Assembly: GCF_000186865.1 (NCBI RefSeq)
Contig: NW_008705613.1
Location: forward strand, 107,974-137,423
Source: Aureococcus anophagefferens
Lineage: Eukaryota; Sar; Pelagophyceae; Pelagomonadales; Pelagomonadaceae
Reading direction: 5' to 3'
DNA length: 29,450 nt
Shown here in pieces: positions 19,256 through 28,297 of the stretch. The notes beneath the pieces are model-generated. The model had not been told where the DNA came from and made no database searches. It saw nothing but the letters and a program-made list of their open reading frames with translations. The translations under genes and the position numbers were made by a program. Position 1 is the stretch's first letter. The number at the start of each line of letters is the position of its first letter.

Positions 19256-19440
19256 GGGAGGTCACGTTCGTTCGATGTGTCAAACTGTAACGGAATATAT
19301 ACGGGGCACGCCGCAGCCGCAGATATCGAATCCGACATGCTCCGGCGCACGCCGCGCGCGTGTTCCGGCAGGAAGCTGTGTTCCGGAGCGCGCGACTCCG
19401 GGCGCTCCCGGCCGTTCCGGCGTACCGGCGCAGTCCCCAG

Positions 19441-19701
19441 ACGTACGTCAGCACGACACACGTCTTCATGACGCCGTCGATCTCGCGTGACATGCGAAAC
19501 ATGCAGCGGTCGACTGGCATGACGCTGAAGTCCAGCTCGTCCGTGAGGAACTGATCGTCAGGCTGAGCATCTGGAACCAGATGAGGCCGGACTCCTCGCG
19601 CCCGTAGACGTTCTTGTCGACGCGGAGGTAGAAGTCGCCGGGCCATATGGCGGCTCGCCGTGCTTGCGGCGCAGGTAGTCGCGCCACCCCGCCGGATAGA
19701 A
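19441..19701 (-). pseudogene. Ty1/copia-like reverse transcriptase relic
   Basis: On the minus strand three frames in succession give pieces of a copia-type RT: FYPAGWRDYLRRKHGEPP, then YLRVDKNVYGREESGLIWF, then DELDFSVMPVDRCMFRMS, ending TCVVLTYV. The order and spacing match the region from the YGL(K)QS-type motif to the YVDD catalytic motif. At least two frame changes are needed. The Asp pair after YV is missing; the sequence turns into CCGGAAC repeats there. It is a dead fragment of about 260 bp; no LTR, integrase or gag is seen. Confidence 0.6.
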
Positions 19702-19861
19702 CGAGGCCTAGAACGGTGCAGTAGTACGACGTTCAATTTAATAATGCCTACAACAGTACCAATCCCAGTGAAGTGATCAAAACTCGGATTCTGATAGCCT
19801 GGATTTAAAAGTCAACATTTTTGTTGAACTTCAGCACTTTTGTTGAAGTTAAATCTTGCGA

Positions 19862-20118
19862 TTTCTTGACCCGAACCAGCGACCGCGCGCAAAAAGTCTT
19901 CGCAAACGTGCAATCAACGCGTGAGTATCATCAAGCTTGCTTTGATACGACCATTTAACCAATTTTGGCCGTGATTTCAGCCCGCGGACCTCCGCGACAC
20001 CGCGCCCGCGCGCGCGGTCGACGCACAGCCTCTATGGAGGACTAATGACTCTGGCTCCGCCGGCCGGAATTCGATGATTGATCTTTATTAATTAATTTCC
20101 TATGGGCGTGTCTAGATG
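19862..20118 (-). repeat. SINE-like or MITE-like dispersed repeat, copy C
   Basis: Begins with GACCCGAACCAGCGACC and ends with TTTCCTATGGGCGTGTCTAG, sharing the internal AACCAATTTTGGCC and CCTCTATGGAGGAC blocks with copies A and B. It ends about 50 bp before the start codon of the Sec66-like gene, so it may supply part of that promoter. Confidence 0.55.
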
Positions 20119-20166
20119 TACGTTGATCACTTCACTGACCAATCCTGCTAAGCTATCGCGGTTACT

Positions 20167-22088
20167 ATGGCAGACGAGAGCAACAGTGCTTTCGAACCAC
20201 ATAACCCGAGCGGGCCTCCTATGATGACGCCGCTCCAGATAGCCCTCACGTTTGGCGCTATCGCTCTACCAACAGCGGTCCTCGCCGCTAAATATCTCTT
20301 AGTGAAGAACGACGAAGTTTCAAACGAGATGCTATTGACTGACGGAGGGGAGGAACGGCTCCCAATTAAAGTTGCGACAGATGATGAAATGGAATTCGTT
20401 AACTCAGCACCGTGGCCACGAGAGCTGCCGGGTTTGGCGGAAATTGAGGCGTATGAAGCAGCTAAAGCTAACGTCTTCAATGAGGAGAATGTTAGCGACG
20501 ATATCACCGATGAGTCGCGCATGCGTCTTCGGCACGCATTAATGGACCGCTGTCAAACGCACGTAGCGTGGCTGCTGCGTCTTGAGCGGGAACAGCGTTC
20601 AATTGAGCGAATGGCACGGCGTGGCATGATGTCTGAAGCTGATTTTCAGACATTTTCACGATTTGCCGAGCGTTTGGACACGGAAGTGAATGAGGTGCGT
20701 GAAGAGGCTGCTTGGCTCTGTAATGATCCCGAACGCAGCCGCCAGGCTTCTGAGGAGATATGGTGCGTTTGTAACCCATAATATCTTGACTAATCATGTG
20801 CCTTTTATATAGGCGAATCGCAGTACAGATCTGGCACCAGCGGCGGCAACGGGATACGCAACACGAAGCTAAGTTGCAGGCGGGACGTTCAAGGGCTTCT
20901 GAAGATGCAATCAGGCGCAATGCTGCAAAGAACAGCCTCAGGGGTCTCAAGGGCGGCTTCTTGAGCAAGGGGACTGAAAATTCATCGAACCTCAGGGGTA
21001 GCCGGATGTCTATTAAGAAGAGCCCTGATAGTGTGCCGATCCGTCAAGCAGAGACCGTCTTTGAGGCGATGAAATGGCCGGAGCAGCTCCCCGCTGCCTT
21101 CGCAATCCGTCAATATGAAGCACTGAAAGAAACAGCACTCAAGGATGCTTCTTTTACCAATAACGGGTTTCTCGCGGAGGGCGAGTCGAAGCAACGCCTC
21201 CGACAGGCACTCATGGAGCGCTGTCAGTCTCAGGTGCCATGGATGCACCGTCTACAACAGGAGCATCAACGTGTGCGTGCCGCTATGGAGCGCGCACAGT
21301 GGCAGTCAGGCGCGACACCAACTGCTGACGATCTTGGAAGGCTAAAAAAGTTTGAAGATATGTGTAAGATGGAGACTGCTAAAGTAGAGGAAGAAGCAGA
21401 ATGGCTTGGCGATAAAGATGGCGCAGCTGGTATGGGGACGCGTATTTGGCCAATGGCATTTGAGCTCCATGCAAAAGCGAACGCACAAAATGCTGAACGC
21501 GAGAAAATGGCGCGCCTGCACCACGATAAGACCCTTAGGGCCTACGCGGAGCATTCCGCCAAACCCTGGCCGAGTGAAATGCCCGGCATTGCACAAAGAA
21601 GGACATATGAACAGATGAAGGCAGCTATTCTACAGCAACTGCCTCAACTTGCACAAGCTGCTATGCTCGAAGGCAGGCCAGCGCCGCAGGTTGTCGGTGG
21701 ACAGGTCGCCCGTCAACTCCGCGCCGCTCTCATGGCCCGCTGCCAGCAAATCGTACCGCTCATCCAACGCCTTCAGGCAGAAGGCCGCGCTTTTAAAACG
21801 GCAGTTGAGCGTGGGCACGTCGAGAATAAGGATGCCGCTCACTTCCGGTCTATTGACATCGATGTCAAAACAGAAATAGACGCAGTGAAGGTCGAGGCTG
21901 AATGGCTTTCTGATGACACTGGCACTCGCGTTGGCATGGGAGACCAGGTCTGGCCCGCCGCTTTTCAAATATATGCCAAACGACGTGCTGAGGTTGCCAA
22001 ACAGATCCAGGCCGCACAGATGCAACGCCAGGAAGACGAAGTCATCAATGAGGCCGAATCACCTGTTTCTGCAGATGCTATCGATTAG
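20167..22088 (+). CDS. Membrane protein with three tandem Sec66/Sec71-like domains
   Basis: Two exons, 20167-20762 and 20813-22088 (50-nt GT-AG intron with a GACTAAT branch-like site), 623 aa. One hydrophobic segment at about residues 21-46 is followed by three copies of a unit of 130-170 residues. Each opens with WPxxLP/MPG..xxYE..K, then R..L(R)xALMxRCQ and RLxxE, then a helix ending in EAxWL and an IW..A....A tail. In yeast Sec66 (Sec71), a partner of Sec63 in post-translational ER import, one TM segment precedes one such domain with AALLxRG, LKLxE, a charged helix and QEAxxL. The match in order and spacing is good but from memory. Splicing restores EEIWRIAVQIW, matching TRIWPMAFEL of the second unit, which confirms the repeat. 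Three copies are unusual. A divergent helical repeat family is the alternative. Confidence 0.65.
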
Positions 22089-22335
22089 GTTGCTGTTGAA
22101 GCTGAGGGCTCTACAAGGCGCACCGATTTAAGTCTGAATGCCATCGCCACCAGGCAGGAACTCCAGCATATTCAAACGGAGATCATATTGTCCTTGCTGC
22201 ATCTAGTCTGAGCCCCGCCCGGACGCGGGGATGTTGGCAACCGTGCTGGCTTCGCCGAACTCCCTTGCCCCCCCCAAGTGGCCCGCTCAAGTGGCCCCAC
22301 TAAGTGTCCCCCTGCAACCCGCGTGTGCAGCCCCC
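22089..22335. other. Intergenic spacer
   Basis: No supported gene. It leads into the palindrome and repeat cluster. Confidence 0.4.
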
Positions 22336-22600
22336 GGAATGAATTCGCCAGCGGAATGAATTCGCCGCTTGCTGCCACCCCCCCCCCAACATATTCCGCC
22401 GGCGGGATATGCTAAACGCCGCTTCAACTTGGTAACATATCCCGCCGGCGGGATATGTTAAACGCCGCTTCAACCTTAAACCTTGCACTTCAACAGGGAC
22501 CTCAACACCGCCGCTTGCCCTTCAAAAGGGACCTCAACACCGCCGCTCACGCCTCGCCAGGGACCTCTGACGCGCCGCCCGCGCCTTAGGGAGCGCGACC
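22336..22600 (+). repeat. Cluster of short tandem repeats
   Basis: Three repeat types adjoin. GCGGAATGAATTCGCC is doubled at about 22336-22366. A 46-nt unit (ACATAT..CCGCCGGCGGGATATG..TAAACGCCGCTTCAAC) is doubled from 22389. GGGACCTCAACACCGCCGCT recurs at about 30-nt spacing to about 22560. A C10 run lies at 22378-22387. Confidence 0.75.
22433..22460. repeat. Perfect 28-nt palindrome
   Basis: TAACATATCCCGCC and its exact reverse complement are joined without a spacer. The first copy of the 46-nt repeat (from 22389) has the same palindrome with a few mismatches. Confidence 0.9.
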
Positions 22601-23021
22601 CGCCCCACTGGCATGCTCATGCTATACTATGCTGGTGCTTCATACTAGCATACTCGGATTCTAACATTGAGGTCCCCGGTCCGCTGCCCAGCGGCACTGT
22701 AAATCACACTGCCAAACACACCGGGCCGTGTCATTCTGCTGCCGACCAATGTCAGCATCGCCATATCTTGCTTATGACATAGAAACCATATACATCCTGT
22801 CTGCGAGCTCACAGCAAGTTGACTTTGATGAAGCCTTCTCTCTGAGAGTAGACTATGGACTTAGCCAAACGAGTGAATATCCAGACATCATGCAGTACGA
22901 ACCATCGATGCAAGATATTAGAAATGTAGCAAACTCTACAGTGGGAGTACAAAAACCTAAAGTTTTAATAGTATTGCCGTAAATCAGTTCGCCAATCGCC
23001 AATTATCTTATCGCTTCAGAG
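22601..23021. other. Upstream region of ribosomal P0
   Basis: No supported gene; an 84-codon frame at 22728-22982 has no family likeness. The P0 promoter and leader should be here, but I see no motif that I can assign. Confidence 0.4.
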
Positions 23022-23993
23022 ATGGGCCTCTCGCGCGAGCGCAAGCAAGAGTATTTTGAGAAAATGGAGGGGCTCCTTGATATGTACTCAAAAATTTTCA
23101 TCGTGTCCTGCGACAACGTTGGGTCAAAACAATTTCAGCAGATTCGCATCGCCCTGCGTGGCGAAGCAGTCGTCCTCATGGGTAAGAATACGATGATGCG
23201 CAAAGTTGTGACTGCGTACCTGGTGAAAAATCCGGGGCATCCGTATGAAATGCTCCTTCCTAAGATCATGGGTAACATTGGCTTCGTGTTTACTAATGGT
23301 GACCTTGGCAAGGTGCGAGAGCTCATCGAAGATAATCGTGTGCCTGCTCCAGCACGAGTCGGTGCGATAGCACCGATCGATGTGATCGTGCCCCCCGGTC
23401 CCACAGACTGTGACCCCGGCCAGACCAATTTTTTCCAGACCCTGCAGATTGCCACAAAGATTGTGAAGGGCCGCATTGAGATCACTTCCCCCGTCAACCT
23501 GCTGAAGGCCGGAGACAAGGTCGGCAACTCCGAAGCTGTTTTGCTCCAGAAGCTCCACATCAACCCTTTCGATTATGGCCTTGTTATCACGGAGGTCTAC
23601 GACAATGGTTCCATGTTCGACGTGAAGGTTCTTGACCTCACCGATGAGGACCTCTCTATCAAGTTCGGCGCTGCCCTTAATACTCTCTCTTCCCTTTGCC
23701 TTCAGGTCGGCTATCCGACAATGGCCTCTGTACCTCACTCGGTCGCCAACGCCTTCAAGTCACTCATCGCCATCGCAGTGGAGTCCGGTGATGCCTTTTC
23801 CTTCGCCAAGGCAGGTCCTTTCAAGGCCTTCCTGGCGGACCCTTCGGCGTTTGCCTGTGCCGCCTGTGCGGGCGACGCCGGTGGCGACGCGGTCGCCATC
23901 GAGGAGAAGAAAGAGGAAGAGGAAGAAGAAGAGGTTGACATGGGCGGCGGTATGGACATGTTTGGCGATGATGGCGGTGGTGGTGATTACTGA
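23022..23993 (+). CDS. RPLP0: Large ribosomal subunit protein P0 (uL10)
   Basis: Intronless, 323 aa, the normal length. Residues 1-105 form the rRNA-binding uL10 core ([22 protein letters not shown]), 110-180 the eukaryotic insertion ([16 protein letters not shown], a P0 hallmark), then the helices that bind P1/P2 dimers. After an Ala/Gly hinge comes an acidic tail of Glu repeats ending [11 protein letters not shown] and a Gly/Asp/Tyr end. This tail departs from the SDDDMGFGLFD-type end of animals and fungi that recruits GTPase factors. P0 anchors the stalk that activates elongation factors. The start at 23022 is supported by the conserved residues immediately after it. The 3' half uses more C-ending codons than the 5' half. 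Confidence 0.97.
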   Translation: MGLSRERKQEYFEKMEGLLDMYSKIFIVSCDNVGSKQFQQIRIALRGEAVVLMGKNTMMRKVVTAYLVKNPGHPYEMLLPKIMGNIGFVFTNGDLGKVRELIEDNRVPAPARVGAIAPIDVIVPPGPTDCDPGQTNFFQTLQIATKIVKGRIEITSPVNLLKAGDKVGNSEAVLLQKLHINPFDYGLVITEVYDNGSMFDVKVLDLTDEDLSIKFGAALNTLSSLCLQVGYPTMASVPHSVANAFKSLIAIAVESGDAFSFAKAGPFKAFLADPSAFACAACAGDAGGDAVAIEEKKEEEEEEEVDMGGGMDMFGDDGGGGDY

Positions 23994-24905
23994 AGAGCGG
24001 CCTCGTGGTCTCGGGGGCTCCATAGCAGACCTGCGAATGGATTAGTGCCATTTCCGATAGGCCTTCTTGGGTAGAGCTCTTGGGTAGGGCTCGTCTTGAT
24101 TCGGGATCAACTCCAGGCTCGTGAGTTCCGGACCGCCGGCGGGGAGTTATAACTAAGTAGAGAGCTGCCAGTGGTTGTTCGATTGCGCGGCGGCTTGCCG
24201 TGCGGCTCCTGGGGCTTGCCCCGCCAGTACTACGGCGGTGGTGCGCGGGTCGTTCCGTGTGCCTATCCCATGTCCCGTGTTTGTCCTGAGGCCCGACGGT
24301 CGTCTATCCCACCAACCCAACGGCAGTTTAAGTGGGGCCAAGCGTACTGAAGAAGAGGCTACCCTAAGGTAGACTAAGCACGGTACCGCGTAGACCACCG
24401 ACCAGCGAGGGTAATGTCAAGTAGGGGCGCGTTTGATGATAATAGAGAAGAGCAAGCGGCCAACTTTCTATATAGTCATCGGCATTGCGATATCTTCAGT
24501 CGCTTCAGGAACAGGTGATGACCCAACGCGCGGTCCGTTGGCCTCCCGAGGAGAGTCTCCTGGGCATCTTGCTGATCTATTGAGTTCAGTACCCCGCCTG
24601 GGCCTTTTCTCCCCTACTGGAGAGTGAGATCCTCTCTTTGCCGCTGGCTGTGTTTGCTGGCCAAGTGACTTCTCCTAGGTCCATCGGAATGAAGACTTCT
24701 TCACATGGAACAGATGCGCTCGGACGGGCGCCCCTGCTGTCTCCTCTATAGTTCACCCAAGTCTGATTCTCGACCATGATGCTTCCCGCGTCCAGCCGGC
24801 ACGCCACCAGGCTGGCCGATGTGGGCTTGTCATTTACCTGGATCCTGAGGTGATCTGATGAAGCTCAATAGTGCCCTAATGGATGAAAGGACACTAAGTT
24901 TCGGG
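23994..24905. other. Convergent intergenic region
   Basis: Lies between the 3' ends of P0 (+) and the glycosyltransferase (-). No gene is supported. GTAGGGGCGCGTTTGATG near 24422 shares GGGGCGCGTTTGAT with 2043. Confidence 0.4.
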
Positions 24906-26887
24906 CTAGGCCCCTTGTTTCGTTGCAAGCTCACTTCGTACTCGAGCAATGAGTTCCTTATACTGCGGGTGATGTTTTTCGAGTTTACAACGCTGGGCTT
25001 CCGCAACAGCATTTTTCATTATATTGTGGTCCTGTTTCTCAAGCCCACGCTTCAGTTGATTGATAGCAGGGTTGAAGAGACGCTCATCAACTATCTGCAT
25101 CACATCCAGATCGCGGACGGCACCAGAATAGTCAATACCGCGTCCATTTGGCCGAAGATACACGTTATGAATCTGTTTGTGCATCTCACCTGTGTCGACG
25201 AAACGACAGATGGGGACAGCAGAGCGCTTCGAAACATCAACGAGTGTTAGCTTGTAAAAAAGCTCAACAGGTCGCTCGGTCCCGAGACCGTAGAGCCCCA
25301 TTTTTGTGCGATCCCAGTCATTGTCCATTCCCGGTGGGTTCATATGGATCAGAGATGTGAGTCTTTTCAGACTGCGCTGACCGTCACCGCGTCTAGCACT
25401 GCCACTCTCCCAAAATTTGGGCACGTTTCTCCGGCGGCTTGACATCTGCGCATACTCGTGAAATAAAACACTTGCCTGGGGCGCGTACATGTCGTATCCG
25501 TGAGTCCAGCCCCTGATACCAATTGAAATCTCTTCACCCATAAACACCATAGGAAGGCAACAATCGTATCTCACCTGATTGAGGAAGTGGCCACGAGCAA
25601 AGCTGAAGCCTGCCGCCCAATATGGTTGCAGCATCGGCTCGGTCTTGATCGAGGGCACCGATTCAGGCTGTGACCCATGGCGAAGATTCCTGGCTGACCC
25701 TCAAAGTCTGAGTTGCACATGATTGGTCGAGTCTTTCGCAGAGAGTCACCCTCCGTGGATACGGAGCCCTTCAGGTCAGTGAGGTATGTAGAAAGGACTG
25801 CCATTTCATTTCGTGTCAGGCGCCATTGTTCGATGATACTCTCGTCCCAGCCGTTTACGAATACGCAATGCGCATCCACCTGCAGAGCGAACGCCTCACC
25901 TCGGTACATGCGATAACCCACATGCCGCGCATACACAGGTCCCGTCGCCTAAGTTACAAGTCATATCACACAGCTCTAGCATACAAACAGGAACGAGGTC
26001 CATTCTTCCAGGGAATTAGTCGATGCGAATATCGCACTGGTGTTTGCTTTTGCATGTATCCAGGACTGAGCACAACAAGACTCACTTCGAAGTAAAAGAG
26101 AGATTAAGACATTGCCAGTCACCTCATTGGCATCCATAGCATACACTTTGACCTGTTTGGCCCGAGCACAAAGTGGCTGCGATGGCTCCTCGCTGCACGG
26201 CTTTGGTGGATCTCCGCACCCAACATCACCCGGTCGATTTTGCTGTACTGCGGCCACAACAACACGCCCAGGAAACGTCGCTCCTACAGGGAGACGGTGC
26301 AATCTAGCAGATTTCTTTCACTCTGGAGTCGTACGCTGGAGCGCGGATGTAGCCGTATCCCGACACTGCCAGTCCCTATAACTCGCGATCATAAGGAAGA
26401 TAGTTGGCTGCCCGTCAATCATGTCCACATGGTCCAACTGGTCCGAGCCTGCGGGGGGTTCCCAAAACATGGGTACCTGCAGGTTCGTTTGCTCATCTAA
26501 CTCCATGGCGAATCCATCCCGCTCCATGAGAACAGTATGCTGCATCTGAACATCCAAGTTCTCTTCCGGGTCGTCTTTGGGCTGGGGCAAGCCGCTTTCT
26601 CCTTGGTCGAATGCTCCAAGAGGCTTTGAAAAAGTATACTCTGCAGCTGAATCGAACTGCCCGACGAAAGCCGTGATCTCTTTACCATTGCTGAGTCCAA
26701 GGTGATCCATCTTGGCGCTTGACATCAAACTATGGCCCGAAGGCCCATCGGATGATGCCGGCCGCAGTACATAAAACAACAACCCCGCCCAGGACAAGAC
26801 TAAAGCCACCGCAGATAGTCGCACGCACTTTGGACCAGGTGAATGCATCTTCTTGCCACCCCGGTTCGCCTTGCCCGGTGTCCCCAT
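24906..26887 (-). CDS. GlcNAc-type glycosyltransferase (Skp1 GlcNAc-transferase family), frameshifted
   Basis: Exons on the minus strand: 26887-26335, 26283-26123, 25948-24906, with GT-AG introns of 51 and 174 nt; about 585 aa if one base is restored. A type II anchor at residues 24-41 suggests a Golgi or ER protein, unlike the cytoplasmic Dictyostelium Skp1 enzyme. The catalytic domain begins IFLMIASYRDWQCRD (from 163). It continues through LQRATFPGRVVVAAVQQ (rebuilt by splicing), ANEATGPVYARH, and the metal-binding DAH at 263-265. WAAGFSFARGHF, FMGEEISIGIRGWTHGYD and VLFHEY follow. These are the signatures of the GlcNAc family (PF11397). After CNSDFEG the frame changes: CCC at 25698-25700 appears one base short (GAGGG where GAGGGG would keep frame into LRHGSQPE). 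Either an assembly error or a recent inactivating change; the rest is intact. The acceptor is unknown. Confidence 0.85.
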
Positions 26888-26978
26888 GATTTCAACTCTT
26901 CAGCCCGTGTTTTTTTCAGAACTGATCAATAACTAGTAGCAAGAGGCAGGCAGTGAACCACCCCCGACGGCTCTGACC

Positions 26979-28026
26979 ACGGTCGACCCCCCCCAGAAGT
27001 ACGAAACAATTGCTAACGATACCGGGTGGTCCCGGGGGCGGTCACGACGCGTCCGCCCCAGTCCGGGGACGTCCGCGAGGGACGGCGTCGGCCAGGGGCT
27101 CGGATGGGACGGCGTCGGTGGTGTGGCGCGCGCGCGCGAAACGACGCCCGCGGGCGAAACGCGCGCGAAAAGCGGACTCAGTGCGCCGCCGCGGTCGTGA
27201 TCGCGCGCTCGGCGGCCGAGGTGGTCGTGTACGTCGCGCGTGGCGCGACGGCGGTGGCGCCGCCGACGACGGGCTGGTCCTCGCGGCCGTCGCCCGAGTC
27301 GAGCTTTCGGAGAACGCTCCTGCCGTTCGCGCGGTAGATGCGGTCGCCGACGGTGAAGCGGCGCGTGTCCGCGCCCGTGCGGTCGAAGAGGCGCACCAGG
27401 ACGACGGGGTCCCCGGGGCGGTACTCCTCGTTGTCGTGCGTCCGCGTCGCGCGGTCGTCCGCGACGACGTAGCCCTTCCCGCCGCTCCCGCGCTGCTCCA
27501 TGACGCGCGCGAGCAAAAAGGCGTGCGTGCTGCCGCCGCCCTCGCGCTGCGTGCGCCGGTAGTCGCCCGTCTCCAGCGCCACGAAGTCGCCGACGTTCAG
27601 CGACTCCGCGAGCGTCCACCGACGGCCCCCAACTAAGGGCTGCCCCGCGGCGGCAACGACGGCGGGCTGCCCGTAGAACCGGCCACGTTCGCGGCGCACC
27701 TTCGGCTGTGCGCGAAGAAGTAGAGAGTGCGCGCCATGGTCCAAAAACCATGATCAGCAGACCATGCAAACGACGCTATCGACACCGATGTCGATTTCGA
27801 GCGGCTGTATCTGGGCCGAAATCGACCGATGGTCGATTTCAGGCGAAGCGCTGATTGGCTACGCAATGGTTCCAGCGCTTCTCGCCGCTGGAGGCGGCCA
27901 GGACCGTCCCCTGCGGGCGCGCCCCCGCGCCACCCCCGTCCCAGGGGGGCCTGGGACACGTCCGGCCAGGCGCCGGGACCGACGACGTCAGCCCTGAATT
28001 AAACGGAGTTTCAGGGGGGAGTCGAC
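26979..28026. other. GC-rich block between the two glycosyltransferase genes, possibly an insertion
   Basis: The block is much richer in GC than the genes on either side. Its left end has GGTCGACCCCCCCC (26981) and its right end has the inverted GGGGGGAGTCGACC (to 28026), so the two could be short inverted ends. A hairpin-forming GTCGATTTCG/CGAAATCGAC pair lies near 27789-27830. No duplication was found. Confidence 0.35.
27178..27744 (-). CDS. GC-rich open frame, possible captured coding fragment
   Basis: The minus-strand frame has no ATG near its start but reads like folded protein: LNVGDFVALETGDY, AFLLARVM, then YRPGDPVVLVRLFDR, RFTVGDRIYRANGRSVLRKLD. Alternating strand pattern and GD turns resemble a BAH/SH3-like module, which I cannot name. 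The ends degrade into Ala/Thr/Arg repeats. Its codon use (nearly all G/C-ending) differs from the neighbouring glycosyltransferases and matches the gene inside the Mutator-like element. Confidence 0.3.
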   Translation of the reverse strand: MDHGAHSLLLRAQPKVRRERGRFYGQPAVVAAAGQPLVGGRRWTLAESLNVGDFVALETGDYRRTQREGGGSTHAFLLARVMEQRGSGGKGYVVADDRATRTHDNEEYRPGDPVVLVRLFDRTGADTRRFTVGDRIYRANGRSVLRKLDSGDGREDQPVVGGATAVAPRATYTTTSAAERAITTAAAH

Positions 28027-28297
28027 CGCGACCCTAGCCCGACAGCAAGCACCACTAACTAACTACCCCAGAGTCGCGACTTGCTCAAAATGAGTGGTCA
28101 AAACAGCTGCAACATGGGGTCAACGAAGCCTGTGAACCACCCGTCCTGGCCGATCGGCAGCTTGACATCAATATTCTGAGGTCTTTTTGCTCGTCACTAG
28201 ATCTTCGGCCGCGTTTCCAACCATCGTCCAAGCTACGCAGAATCCTAGTTAGCGTTCCGTCTACATGTATCCTAAAAATTTTCCTGGCTGATCATTA

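Noticed and set aside
22728..22982. An 84-codon frame upstream of P0
   Set aside because: No family likeness; position fits the P0 promoter and leader.
23124..23738. Minus-strand frames inside P0
   Set aside because: Antisense shadow of a highly conserved gene.
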